This document shows positions 29,326 to 40,591 of a DNA stretch of 64,000 bases, one piece after another; position 1 is the stretch's first letter, and each line of letters starts with the position of its first letter. The notes beneath the pieces are model-generated. The model was not told where the DNA came from, ran no database searches, and was given only the letters and a program-made list of their open reading frames with translations. A program made the position numbers and the translations under genes. The stretch comes from Aurantiochytrium sp. KH105 (taxonomy: Eukaryota > Sar > Bigyra > Thraustochytrida > Thraustochytriidae), in the NCBI GenBank assembly GCA_003116975.1, contig BGKB01000011.1:62001-126000 (forward strand), given 5' to 3'.

Positions 29326-31945
29326 CTCTGATCACAAACAAGGGAAGAAGATCTTCGAACGCAACGCAATGCGGCCTTCGTAGGTCTGGGCCTGATGATA
29401 AAGGGCTTAAAAGGATTAAGCCCGTTTAATGTGTGTACCATTCGCACACCGTGCGCGCGCACCCTAACGTTCGCTGCTGCGGCGATGCCGCATCTAGTTT
29501 CGAATCTTGGAAGATCGAGCTAAGATTCGCGCAGAGCTCGGCGCGAAGACAGCCTCAGTGAGGGCAAGGTTCGGAGGCATGATTAGCCAACCGACGTCGA
29601 AAGTTGCAGCCACTTGATCATCACGAAACGAGCGGCAGCGGCTGCGGAGGATTCGTCCGACATGCCCAAGATTCTTTCGACGAGGCTCGCACGGCGCCCG
29701 AAATCTTTGCTTGTTTTGGTTTTGGATAGTAAGGATTTTGCGCAAGCTTGCATGCAATACAAGCGTGCGAGCGGCAGGGGTTGCAGCCAGCAGCAGCAGC
29801 AGCTGCAGCAGCAGCTCCTGGCAATCGATCAGATGGTCCTGCCTTCCTCCATTGGTCGACGATGTCTTGTAGCAAGCACCCCACCAAGGCCAGCAATGGC
29901 AGGGGCAAAATCAAGCAAGGTCCAAGATCGTCCTGGCGTTCATTTCTCACGTCAAGCCCAAATCTTTTTTGCAACCCCGTGCCGAGATGCTTTTGCCGCT
30001 GCTCGGGAATCTTGGTCGTGGCCAGTTGGGTCCTGGAATGTAAGTATACCTTCCGCGACACTCTTCACAGCTGCAGCGGCGACAACTGCGACGCCAGTGG
30101 CATCGAATCTTGGCGCCTCTGCGGAGGCTCTTCGTGAGTGAGTGACGCCGCGAGGCGAAGAAACGTGCGCCGTGCCCCACCCCGCGTCGCCACGAGGGTC
30201 GTCCTTCGTCGCCAGAGAAACGGATGGACGGATGTGTGTGTGTGCGTGGCTGTGGATGACCCACTTGTCCGGTAATCCGAGGATGGCTCGCAAGAGAAAT
30301 GAATGACAGTCAGCCCTGGCTAGGCCTTTACGTGGCTTGGAGCTCGTGATATTTTGCGATGCCTGTTGCTATTGCTGGCAGGCAAACTCGCGTCCGCGTC
30401 TTGGCCAACGGTCTCTAGCTGGGAATGATGAATGGGACAATGACGCGGATGGATTCAACGTCCAATATCAGCCAAACGAGCTGAGCCTACCCACCCACCT
30501 CACTTCACCTATACCCTCCCTCCCTCCCTTTCTCCACACATAGCCTATTTACAGTTAGCTAGTTCGTTTCGTCTAACTCCCGCGCGGAGGAAGAGCCACC
30601 CCGAACATGCCTCAGCTCCAACCGCCGCGGAAAGTATTTTGGCCAACAACCAACCGTTGGCACTGGTGGCATTTCGCTTGGCTTTTCTGAGCTTCGCATG
30701 ATAGATGATAGTCATAATGCTATACTACGATGATTGCGCGAGCGTCACTGGCGCCGAGGCGAGGTACGAACAGACATTGCAGCGCCGGCCGCAGCCGCCT
30801 GCGCGTTGCAGAGTTTTGGGGGGTTCTTGGGTTTGCTGTGTTTGGCTATAGTAGTATGTCTTGACAAGACCTAACAAGCTCGAGACCGACGAGCACCCGC
30901 GCGGGAACGGGATCGTCGGGCGGGCCATGTCGTCACAGCGTCGCTCTCTGTCTCGCCCCGCCCCGCCATCGTCAACATCATCGCGTGCGTGCGTGCGTGC
31001 GTGCGTATACATCTGCTTTACTCTGGAACTCGTGCGAGCGTGCTGTGCTCGTTGGCACGCGGCCTCGCTTTGGAACCCGTCGCGTGTGCGTTGTGTGTGC
31101 GCCGCGAGCGTGCGGCGTGCGTGCGTGCGTGCAGTCGCGCGCTGTTGCCGCTTCCGCTGCAGCAGCAGCAGCAGTAGCCGTGGCAGCTGCAAGCTAGACA
31201 TTGTTTGTGGTAGTACCGTCTCGTGTACTTCCGTGTGCCACAGTCATTAATCGAAGGTCCCTCCCGGCTTGCACATCGCTCCACATCGTCAAGAGCTCAA
31301 GAGCTCGCTTCTGGATCTCTTGCGGGCTGTAGCGCCGCGTGCGTCTGCGTGCAGCAGCTGCAGCCTAGAACAGACTCGCTCGCGTGGCACCTTGGCGTGG
31401 CATCTTGGCCCGGCCTGGGACGATGGGTCGCGAAAGATCGATCGATGGATGATTGATTGCCCTGGGCCTCCGGCGCGCTTTCATGGAATGCATGAATGCG
31501 CGTTATGACCAAGGGCGAGAGAGACGGGGAAGGACGGAGGGGGGCAGGGGGGGAGAAGGCGGCGCGGGGGGCAGGCTGGGCCAGCGCGCCCCGCGTGCAG
31601 GAAGCAGACCGAGGAGAGGAGGCTTGTTCTCGTCTTCCTTGGGCTGCTTGGCAGTGGCGCTCGCCATGGTCGGTCGGCCTGTCGGTCGTTCGGTCGGTCG
31701 GGCAGAGCGAGGCTGCGTCCATGGATCGCATCTCTCCTGCAGCTGAGCTGCGGTCAACGCGAGCACTTCACTGTCAGTCTGTCTGTCTGTCAGTCAGTCA
31801 GTCAGTCAGTCAGTTAGCAGAGCCCGCGCGCTCTGCATCTCGGCTCCCGCGTCGCCTCGCACGTTGTCTGTGCTGACGGCATCGCATCTTGCTCTGTAAA
31901 ATACCAGAAAAGAAACAAAAAACGAAATGGCCCCCAAAAGAAAGC

Positions 31946-32055
<110 letters not shown>

Positions 32056-32540
32056 CCACCTTCCTCCCTCCTGCGCCGCCGCCGCCTCGTCCTCGCCGCC
32101 GCGGTGGCGCGTGCAGACTCGCCCTGCCTCCTCTCGTCTCGTCTCGTCTCGACCGCTCCGCTCTGCTGCCGCTTGCATCTGCACGGCCGGCGTCTGCAGC
32201 CAGCTGCATTTGCCGCAGCCTGCTGCCCGCTGCCGCCGTCGCTCTCGCCGCGCGCGTGCATGCACACGGCGGCGCGCGCGCACACCTCCGGCCGCAGCTT
32301 GTTCCAGGCTAGCCCAGCCAGCCGCCTCGCGCTGCCTTTCTGCTCCAAAGCCCCGCCCGCCGCCGCCAGCCGCTCTCTCGCTCTCTCGCTCGGCTTGGCT
32401 GCTCTTCGCCGGCTCGCCTCGGCCCGGCCCGGCCCGGCGTGCCCGGCCTGGCCTGGGCTGCCTCCCGGCTTGCCTCGCGCGGCCGCCGGCCCCGGGAGGG
32501 CGCTCCATCTCCGCGCGCAGCCTGCCAGCTCAGGAGGTCC

Positions 32541-33039
32541 CTGCCTCCTCCCTGCCTGCCTCCCTCCCTGCCTGCCTCCCTCCCTGCCTGCCTCCCATCG
32601 CCGAGCGGCACGCCCTCTCGACGCCGCCCCGGCCACGGAGGCAGGCGCGGGCAGCGGCGGCGGCGGGAGCGGAGCGGAGCAAAGCCGCAACCGCCGCGCA
32701 GGCAGAGGAGGCAGCGCGAGCAGCGCGAGGGGGCGGCAGCAGGCGGGCGGGCGGAGAAGGCGCGGCGGCGCCGTTGGACGCACGCCAGAGAGCGGCGGCG
32801 ACGCAGGCGGCCGCGCACCGCGGCGGTGTTTGCGCACGCAGCTTGCCAAGAGCCGGGAGCGCAGAGCGGGCAGAGCGAGCGAGCGAGCAGAGCAAGCAGA
32901 GCAGAGCAGAGCAGACCCAGCACGAGCGGCAGGCAGGCAGGCAGGCTAGCGAGCGAGCGCGCGCGCGGGCGGAGACCCGCGGCGGACGCGGGCGGGCAGG
33001 CAGGCAGGCAGCGACACAGCCGGAGCGAGGCGGGCGAGC
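32541..33039 (+). promoter_or_regulatory. Pyrimidine-to-purine switch and T-poor leader of the glycosyltransferase gene
   Basis: A 16-base pyrimidine unit (CCTGCCTGCCTCCCTC type) is repeated about three times at 32541-32596. After about 32630 the + strand is almost free of T for 400 bases and rich in GCAG, GAGC and GGCA tetramers until the ATG at 33040. I interpret this as promoter followed by a structured, GC-rich 5' leader. Evidence is compositional only. Confidence 0.35.
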
Positions 33040-34443
33040 ATGGCGCCCAATCACTCGTCGAGCGCGCCGACCGCGGCCGCGCAAGTCCTGAGCGGACAGC
33101 GCGTGGAGGAAGAGGTGGCTGAGGTGGCGCCCCGCGCCAAGGTGCTCATCATCTCGCCCGTCTTCCCGCCGCAGGTCGCAGTGGGCGGCGGCGTCGCCGT
33201 GACCGTGGGCGCGCTCACCGACAAACTCATCCACCGCGGCTGCGTGGTCAAGGTGCTCTCGCCGCGACTCTTCAACGTGGACTTTGGCACGTCCAGTCTG
33301 TACAAGTCCTTCCCGGTGCAGTTCCCGACCGTCTTCAACCTGCGCCTCTTTTACCGCGAAATCAAGGAGGCCGATGTCCTCGTGTGCCCGGACAACACCG
33401 TCATGCCTTTCCTCCTCTACTTTTGCCACCTGCTCGGCAAGCCCCTGGTATTTAACCTGCACACCAACGTGCGCAAGCTCCTCGAGATGACCGGACCCTT
33501 TGGCCGCTACGTGTCGGCGCCCATCTGCGACGGCTTTATCCGCTCCTGCTCCAACATGACCGCGCGCACATTCACCACCTCGCCCAGCTACAGGGAGGTG
33601 CTGCAGAAGCGCGGCTACCGCGTAGACGCCGTCTTTTCGCCACGCATCAAGCTGGCAATCTTTGAGGTCGAGGACTCGCAGGCCGAGATCGATGAGGCAC
33701 GCAAGCTCCTCAGCAAGGGCGCGGTAGACAAGACCCTGCTCATTTACGTGGGCCGCTTCTCGCACGAGAAACGCATCGACCTCCTCGCGCGCGCCAAGCC
33801 CGCAGAGTGCGTGCTGGCCATCGTCGGCGACGGACCCGGCGAGGCCGGCGATGATGTCGAACGCCTTCACGACCCGGCCAACCATGTGCACGTCTTTCGC
33901 GGCATGCAGGGCCAGGCGCGCCTTCGCGTCTTCTACAAGGCCAGTGACTTCCTCGTCTCGGCGAGTAACTTTGAGACGCTTGGCATGACGGTCGCCGAGG
34001 CCAACCTCTGCGACACGCCTGCCATTTGCGAACGGGCAACGGGCTTTGACACCCAGATTGTCCACGGCGAGAACGGCTTCCTCATCAATTATGACGACAG
34101 CGAGTCCGCGCGCGAGGCCATTCGCGACGCCATCAAGCACAAGCCCACCGCGGCAATGATTCGCAAGGTCATCGGCGGCGACCAGCGCTGGGATCATGCC
34201 TTGCCAAACCTCGAGGACCTCGTGCTCGAAATCGCAGATGTCGGTAACGACAAGTCGCGCTGGGGATCGGGACCCCTCCCTCTGTGGATCATGACGCCTG
34301 CCATTGTTTTCTTTTACGTCATGTTCTGGATCGTTGGTTTCCCCTTTAACCAGGTCACCAACTTTGCCGATCGTAAAAACCCCGGCCCGGCCATTTTTAA
34401 TTCCAAGCGCCTCGCACCAAAGGCTTCATCCGCAGCCAACTGA
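33040..34443 (+). CDS. GT4-family glycosyltransferase with C-terminal membrane helix
   Basis: A 467-residue GT-B-fold glycosyltransferase. The N-terminal Rossmann half starts at about residue 33 (KVLIISPVFPPQVAVGGGVAVTV) with the Gly-rich loop near the acceptor site. The C-terminal half has LLIYVGRFSHEKRIDLL, the nucleotide-sugar strand VLAIVGDGPGEA and the E-x7-E motif (E312 and E320 in NFETLGMTVAEA). These mark family GT4, which includes the SQD2-type sulfoquinovosyl and various mannosyl and glucosyl transferases that use nucleotide sugars and retain configuration. Residues about 412-436 (LWIMTPAIVFFYVMFWIVGF) form one hydrophobic helix followed by a short basic tail, an uncommon addition that would tether the enzyme to a membrane, in keeping with a lipid acceptor. 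The exact sugar and acceptor are not predictable here. Confidence 0.85.
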   Translation: MAPNHSSSAPTAAAQVLSGQRVEEEVAEVAPRAKVLIISPVFPPQVAVGGGVAVTVGALTDKLIHRGCVVKVLSPRLFNVDFGTSSLYKSFPVQFPTVFNLRLFYREIKEADVLVCPDNTVMPFLLYFCHLLGKPLVFNLHTNVRKLLEMTGPFGRYVSAPICDGFIRSCSNMTARTFTTSPSYREVLQKRGYRVDAVFSPRIKLAIFEVEDSQAEIDEARKLLSKGAVDKTLLIYVGRFSHEKRIDLLARAKPAECVLAIVGDGPGEAGDDVERLHDPANHVHVFRGMQGQARLRVFYKASDFLVSASNFETLGMTVAEANLCDTPAICERATGFDTQIVHGENGFLINYDDSESAREAIRDAIKHKPTAAMIRKVIGGDQRWDHALPNLEDLVLEIADVGNDKSRWGSGPLPLWIMTPAIVFFYVMFWIVGFPFNQVTNFADRKNPGPAIFNSKRLAPKASSAAN

Positions 34444-35102
34444 GACCGCCGACCTTGTGTCGCTTTTGCTTTTATTGTCGCCTAGGCTGTGCTTGGCCTC
34501 GGCGAGCACTTATATTCACCCTCGCTCACCTAAACATGCACTCGCTCTTTGCATCTCTGTTTTCTTTTTTCGTTTTTAGTAACACCACTTCTCTTCTTGC
34601 CCGTCGCATGCACTGCACTGCGCATGACTCGGCATGGCATGGCGTGCCGAACTTGCCCAGCATCTTATTGGTGATCGCCTCCTACGGTTTGATCATCCTG
34701 GTGCAAGTGACGCCGTCGCTTGCGCATGCATGATGGAACGAGGTTGAACGGTAGATTCTCCAGAACCCGTTTCGCGACAATAAATGCGTTGTGCACAAGC
34801 TTCCGGGCCGGCGTCAAAAAGAGAGAAACGTCGCAGGTGGCTTGGAACTTGACGCAGGCAAATCGATTGGTGACTATTTACAACAGCAAAAAGGTACTTG
34901 CGTCGAAAAGATGGTGAGAACATGGACGCGTCAGCACAACCTGCTTTCTGAGTATCGTAGATGCAGATACGTGCAAATTGCGCGTTGTAAAGACCGCTGC
35001 AAAGTGCATCAACAGTACACATTTCTCCCTTCGGCCCCTTTAGGCTCCCCCCCCCCCCCCCCCCCACACGCATCTAGCTTCTCTGTTCGACCACCAAGGT
35101 AA
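34444..35102. other. 3' region of the glycosyltransferase gene
   Basis: T-rich sequence with a TTTTTAG-ending tract near 34550-34578, CATG-type repeats near 34605-34650, and a poly-C run at 35047-35065. No gene is supported on either strand. An open minus-strand frame at 34693-35073 passes through the poly-C run and is not convincing. Confidence 0.5.
35047..35065. repeat. Poly-C run (poly-G on the minus strand)
   Basis: Nineteen C in a row lie just downstream of the candidate minus-strand gene and in the spacer convergent with the glycosyltransferase. It is the second homopolymer G/C run at a convergent spacer in this window (compare 21896-21938). Confidence 0.95.
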
Positions 35103-35595
35103 TCAATCGTCAACCACATTGACGCTCACCTTGCCATTCACGCTCACATTAATTACTCTTTGTTCATTTTTCTCGCCAACACCCATGGCGGCGTACAAGT
35201 AGAGTGTGCTTGGTCCAAAGCTGCCTTTGCTTGCTTTCTTGATTTGTTCATGCACGTATCTCCGAATCAACCTCGTTCTTGCTATACATTGCACAGCCCT
35301 AAAATAAAAGAAAAAAGAAGAGAGAAGCGCTTTGACTGTGAATGCAGCGGCCTGGAACTCGACGATTCATTCGCTCTTCGCTCAACAACGAGCCCATGAC
35401 GCAGGAAAGGCAGTTGCGAATGCTGCTGTCCGTTCCGTACGCCTTGAGCAACAACACCTTCCCTGACGCTGTCCTCCCTTGCGGACAGCGGCAAGCATTC
35501 AGGCAAAAGCGCTTCTTGTTCTACTGATGGCCGTAAAATGCTTCTTGTTGGCTCCTCAACAATGTCAATCGTAGCAAGTGCCATTCACTTTGCAT
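35103..35595 (-). CDS. Candidate small two-exon gene, product about 88 residues
   Basis: On the minus strand a frame at 35298-35103 encodes a compositionally normal peptide (ARTRLIRRYVHEQIKKASKG ... VSVNGKVSVNVVDD). It is preceded directly by a long pyrimidine tract and TTTTAG, an excellent acceptor. A donor CA|GTAGAA lies at 35525/35524. It follows a 23-codon first exon from ATG 35595 (MQSEWHLLRLTLLR...), and the phases match, giving an intron of 226 bases (35524-35299) and a product of 88 residues. The first part has an LLR...LLR pattern followed about 25 residues later by RLIRRYV, distantly like LYR-motif mitochondrial assembly factors (L-Y-R ... R-R-x-F), but the tyrosine is replaced, so this is only a hint. 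The weaker alternative is an unspliced 100-codon frame at 35584-35282. Confidence 0.35.
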
Positions 35596-35772
35596 TGTAG
35601 GAGCTTGTAGGCGTGTTTTCGCGTCAGCATACTACTCGTAGCACGGCACAGTGCAGGACATTAGAGCGCATTGAATCGCGGGTGCTCTGCAGAGGCCCCT
35701 CATGCGTGTCATTTCTATTTACTCTGCTCGCTCCACGTGGCGCGATGTAGTCCTTGCTGCAAACGCTGTGTT

Positions 35773-35797
35773 TGTTCGTTCGTTCGTTCGTTCGTTC
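35773..35797. repeat. (GTTC)n microsatellite
   Basis: About six perfect GTTC units in the spacer downstream of the candidate two-exon gene's promoter side. Confidence 0.9.
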
Positions 35798-36192
35798 CCG
35801 GTTGGCCGATAGGGACGGCCAGCCAAAGAGCTGCAGACAGCAGCCAGAGATGTTCACGTCATGGATCGGTTCCACGGCCCGAGGCAACCTGCGCCCTCAT
35901 GCTTGCCAACGTCCAGAAACTGCTCGGCTCAAGCTTGCATTTGCACACCATCTCAGACCTGCTCGACCCGAGCCTGCATGCACCTACTTATCCATGCTGC
36001 CAATCCGCGAGTTGAGCAGGCTTGCACAGCAAGTTCCAAGGGAGCTGGCGTCGGAGAGACAAGCGAAACTGCTTCAGTGAGGTGGCCGCGAGACCCAGAC
36101 AGCGAATTGCGCTCAGCGCAAGTTCCGCGAGAGCTGCAAATGAAGAAGGAAATGATCCCCGAAACGATGATTCGATAGATTAGGAAGCAAGC

Positions 36193-36480
36193 AGCCTCGC
36201 CAGCGTCTCGCTCAGGAATTTTTTCCTTCTTTTCCTCACACTGAGGCGGCCACTGGCAGCCTTGCCAGCGTAGGTGCCTTTTCTTTCTTTCCACGGGTAA
36301 AGTAACGAGGTGGCCACTGGTAGTTTTGGCGATCACTCAGTCCTTTGAAAAAATACATCAAAAAAGGCGAGGCGTTTTACTGACCAGGCTTCCTCTATGA
36401 ATAACTAAGGCGGACCGCTGGTAGCCGCGTCGCCAACGTCTTGTTCGGGATTTTTAAGGCCAGTTCCCGATGGTAGCCGA
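36193..36480. repeat. Degenerate tandem repeat with a 28-base core, three to four units
   Basis: A core of the type GAGGYGGCCACTGGYAGCC followed by a CGCCAGCG-like end recurs at about 36243-36270, 36306-36334 and 36406-36440. Partial copies lie at the left (36193) and right (36460). Unit spacing is 60-100 bases. The copies are 70-85% alike by eye. Confidence 0.55.
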
Positions 36481-36722
36481 CTTACAGACCGGCCCGCTTT
36501 GCAAGGTTGAAAACAATGCTCCACAGCCACCACTGTCGGGGCAATTTGTCGCGGAAATTGAAAATTGAACCTCGAGATGCTCCCCAACTACGTGCTCGCC
36601 CGTATACAACAAAACCAACAGCGACAAACAACTATGCCTTGCACGCGTTTTCTGGCGGGATGAAGATGGGTGAGGCCTCTGGCAAATTCGAGCAATTGAT
36701 CTCGCCCCTGCAGTTTTCAGAA

Positions 36723-36766
36723 GTCAGCCATCATGCCAGTCAGCTGCTGCTGGCATGATGGCTGAC
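36723..36766. repeat. Perfect hairpin: 17-base inverted repeat with a 10-base loop
   Basis: GTCAGCCATCATGCCAG (36723-36739) is followed, after a 10-base loop, by its exact reverse complement (36750-36766). It lies between two blocks of degenerate tandem repeats and immediately before the larger one. Confidence 0.9.
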
Positions 36767-36810
36767 CGGCGGGCTGGCTGGCGGGCTCACTGACGGGGGT
36801 AGTGCGAAGC

Positions 36811-37168
36811 TCGGAACGACGCGATGCAGATCGGGCCAATCTCGCGCTTGTCGATTGATTACTGATTGCTGACAGACTGACTGACTGACGAAGGCGTCTC
36901 ATGTTGGGCTCGAAACGACGCGATGCAGATCATAGCAAATCTTGCGCTTGCCGATCTTATGGCTGACTGGCGAAGCGTCTCGCGTTGGGCTTGGGACGAC
37001 GCGATGCAGATCAGACCAGTCTCGCGCTTGTCGATTTTAAGAACTAACGAAGCCGTCATGTCAGGACGACGCGACGCAGGTCGGGCTAATCTCGCGTTTG
37101 TCGATTTATGTGTCTGACTAGGCCCCTCATGTTGGGCCCGAAACGACGTGAAGCAGATCGGGCCAAAG
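36811..37168. repeat. Minisatellite of five diverged units, 70-98 bases each
   Basis: Units begin with a version of ACGACGCGATGCAGATC at 36815, 36913, 36995, 37065 and 37141. Each continues with CTCGCGCTTGTCGATT and ends near GTCTCATGTTGGGC. The minus strand stays open through four units (36859-37197) and yields a periodic Cys/Ala/Ser/Arg peptide, but there is no other sign of a gene. Confidence 0.8.
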
Positions 37169-37901
37169 TCATGACGCGAGGCCCGAGAAGTGCGCACTCG
37201 TCACGTCCGGGGCGTTTTTTTCCCCAGGAACAAATGATCTGCGCAGGCGGGAGCGGCCCAGGTTGCCAGCCGAATTCGCTGAGCCGGTGGCTGACTGTGG
37301 CGAGCTGCAGCAACCAATTTGCACGGCCGCAGGCAAGTGAGGCCAGACGTAAGACAACGGAGGCGCAGAGTGCGCATTGGAAGAATGTCTCGTCTAGGGC
37401 CATGGGGCCATGGACGGCCGGACAACACGATGTGTCGCAGGTGGCCGATGCTAGTCGTGTCGCTCTCGCACACGCTGTCGCTGTCGCTGTCGGTCCAGGC
37501 AAAGCTGAGGTATAGCGTCTTGTTCAGGCGGCACGAGGAATCTGGTTCGGGCAGCACAGCTAGATCAGAAGCATTTGAGGCGGACTCTTTTAACGTAGAG
37601 GTGGGGTCGGCCAGTGCACAACTTGTCCCCTTTGCACGAACGCTGGTGTTGAAATAGTCGGTGTAGCAGTGGACGGGTATTGCGCATTTAATTTGAAAAT
37701 TATCTCTTGTTCAGAAAAGCCATTGGGTGATAAGCTCAACGAGCGGTAAAACTTGCTCCTTGCAGCTGGCTTGAATTGCGAGGCCGATGGTTTGGAAGGA
37801 CTAGCGTTGATCTAAATGGAGAAGAAGAAATGGCCGCAGCCGCGAAGGCCGAAGTGGGGAAAACACGTATGGAAGGCCGAAAATGGTGCCGGCACGGAGT
37901 C

Positions 37902-37902
37902 G

Positions 37903-37946
<44 letters not shown>
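37902..37946. repeat. (GA)n microsatellite
   Basis: About 22 GA dinucleotides with one AA interruption. Confidence 0.95.
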
Positions 37947-39053
37947 TTTTTCCTGTCGCTGTCGCGTCACCACACACGGTTCATGGTTTCGACCCCACTG
38001 AAACGCTTCAAAGATCATTTAACGACTTCGTCAGCGCGACTTGAAACTATGCCAGCCAGGCGCGAGCAACTGCAGGCGCGAGAAGGAACATCTTTTTCAA
38101 CGAACGTCCTCAACCTGCTCCACCTGCTGGCTGTTTCTTTGCCTCTACAAGCTGTTGCTGAATCATTTACGCCATACGATGAGCCCGCCATCGGAAGCTG
38201 GCTCCTGCACTTTCGCGTGTTGCTGCGGACACCTCGAGACAGTGATCCCTATTCTAATCCTATTTTCTTTTCATTTCTTTTCATTCCTTCCATTTATTCT
38301 TTGTTTGTCACCGCCACCAGCCGCGATTTCACGGTCTCTCATCCGTGAGCTTGCTTCAAAGCCGGACAAGTTTCTCGGACAATGATCGTCCCGTTTCGTC
38401 TCACATCTGAACGTGCCTCCCCGCGTCGCCCCGCGCGATCCCGCGTCGCGTCGAGTCGTGTCGCGTCGCCTTGTCCCCTCTTGTCTCCGCCTCGCTGGCT
38501 TGACGTTGCAAGTCGCATGTCCAGGTGACCAAAGAAGTCCGTCTGCGGGGCCACTCAACACTGCTTCACTGTCAAGCCAAGCCCCCACCCTCAGTGACCC
38601 CTCTAGCTCACTATAGCCGGATGGAACCCCGCAGACCGCTGAAACACGCAGGCGCGGTCTCCCTCAGAAGAAGGGGAGAAAACATGGGCACTGAGATCGG
38701 AATCGCACATCGGCCACCTCCGTTCGGCTAGGCTCGGGCCCGCAGCACCCACCAAGCCAACCCGCCCCTGGGCGCGCGCTCACGCACTCGCTCTCGCGTC
38801 GGAGAACCGACTCCGTACGTCACTGCACGACGGCCACGGGGCCCCGTCCGAGAGGCGTTGCAGCTAATGCATGCAAGCAACGCGACAACTCGTGGCACAG
38901 AATCTGAGAGCAAGCGCGAAACCTGCTGAGGTTGAGGATGCACGAGAAACCGTACAATTCGGGACCTCACCTGCACGCCTCCACAGTCGCGCCTCACATC
39001 CACAGTGCCCCGCACCTCCTTTGCGTCTGTGGCCTGTCGACGGCCTCGCTTCC

Positions 39054-39118
39054 AGTTTTTTCTTTTTCTTTTCTTTTTCTTTCATGCTTGGAAAACTTTT
39101 CTTTTTCTTTTTCTTATA
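39054..39118. repeat. Pyrimidine tract (TTTTC)n
   Basis: A T-rich homopyrimidine stretch broken once by CATGCTTGGAAAA. It could act as an intron acceptor tract, but no matching donor or exon was found. Confidence 0.75.
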
Positions 39119-40273
39119 CCATCTTTTTCATCTTCCTCGTCTTCGAAAAGAAGTTTTTATCCGGGCGCAAGGTGCCGCGAGGAACGACGCAGTCGCCGCG
39201 TTCGAGGCGCGCTCCGGCGTCCGTGCCGCGGCTAGCGGAGACGTACGTACACGGCGGTCCCGCCGCGCAGAAGCCTTTGCAGAACTGCAGGTCGCGCCTT
39301 GGGTGGGAAGGGCAGAAGTGGGAAGGAGCGGAGCGGAAAGCGCGGGCGGAGCGGACACAGTTTGCATTGACGCCATATTCGCGGAGAACGCTGCTTCCGA
39401 AACCCAGCACCTGGCGCAGACAGTGGCCAATTGAGAAGGAGGGCGGGCGTCCACGGCCCAGCCAGAGGGAGCTGGTGCGCGCGGCTGCGGCCAGTGGCTT
39501 ATGAAGGATGATGGCAGGGAGAAGGCGTCACGTGGCGGGGCAGCCAGATGAATCGAGCGCGGAACAGCGGAGGCTTGATGGTCGATGGCCTGGCCCAGCG
39601 ATGCGACTCCAGTGAGGCCATGACAGTGAGTGGATGTACTATTGCGTCTGGCTTTCACTCCCCTCGAGTGCGGAAGACGAGGGTTGATCGACAGGACGCC
39701 AGGGCTTCATGGGGCCAGAGCTTGCTTTTAGGTGTGATTGTACGTAGAACACCCGCTCCATCCAGTCGCAAGCCCCGAAAGCGAAAGCTCCCTTTGCCAG
39801 AAATTGGCCTCGTTGCTGGACACATTCGAGTCGCGAACTTTAAAATGCACTCCGTAACCGTAAAAATCGATCTCGAGCGAGAACCATGCTCAAGCTTCGG
39901 TGGAAGCGACGAGTGTACGTTAGCTCGAACGGAGGAAGGATTTGACAAGTCAAAAGACGTGGCCTGTCGTTGATGTTCTTGTGAATAAAATGAACAATTT
40001 GCTGGGTATTCGTTGATTTCTAATTTGGCGTCGAGTCGCGTCAATGCAGCAATGGTGACTTTATTTGACCGCTTGCTTCTCGCTGGGTGAACAGCAAGCG
40101 GTAGAAAGCTGGTGACCATCCATTCCTTCTAATACTTCGAATGCCCTTGCAATAGACAAAGGTGTACTCTTCTTCGTTTTTATTCATAAAACTAGTCGTG
40201 CTTCATTTTTGAAGGCGCGCACTGCAAACTTCAAGCCAACGGGGAATTTGATCAAATTGCAATCTGTCGATAG

Positions 40274-40591
40274 CTACGTTGCAACACAATGTGGCTCTTC
40301 CTGTCGTTCTCGCAAGTTTGAAATTGGCCATCTTCTTGGATTCTTTTCGACCAGAGAACAACTGATGCAATAGGTCGGCCGAACGGCATCACTCGCTTTA
40401 AAATCTCTAGTAGAGGCCGTTCGCATGATCACTGGCTTGCTTGTATTTGTCTCCTGTATCATTTCTTTGCGCCGCCACCATGCCGCATAATGCTCCTCAT
40501 GATTTTCTAGATTCTCGATCAAGACGTCCCTCAACACGAGATAGTTGCAGTTTCTAAGAACAGAGTTGACTCTCGTAAACCGCGAATCTTC
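40274..40591 (-). other. Open, protein-like stretch without a start codon, in an AT-richer block
   Basis: On the minus strand 106 codons are open from just after a TAG at 40592-40594 to the stop at 40274-40276. The implied sequence (RNCNYLVLRDVLIENLENHE, HYAAWWRRKEMIQETN) has balanced composition and good helical character, unlike neighbouring spurious frames. There is no ATG in the first half and no clear acceptor site. It could be an exon, a decayed gene piece or chance. No family is recognised. Confidence 0.25.

Noticed and set aside
30042-30072. Perfect donor GTAAGTAT followed by CTTCACAG 31 bases later
   Set aside because: Too short for a normal intron and not flanked by convincing coding sequence.
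29614-30141. 175-codon + frame with a Gln run
   Set aside because: Several frames are open in the same place on both strands, no domain is visible and the start lacks support.
34693-35073. 126-codon minus-strand frame
   Set aside because: It begins inside the poly-C/poly-G run and lies in the common 3' spacer of two other genes; no domain.
36811-37168. Resemblance of the minisatellite to a CRISPR array
   Set aside because: Repeats are diverged, spacing varies from 70 to 98 bases, and the genome is eukaryotic with no associated genes.
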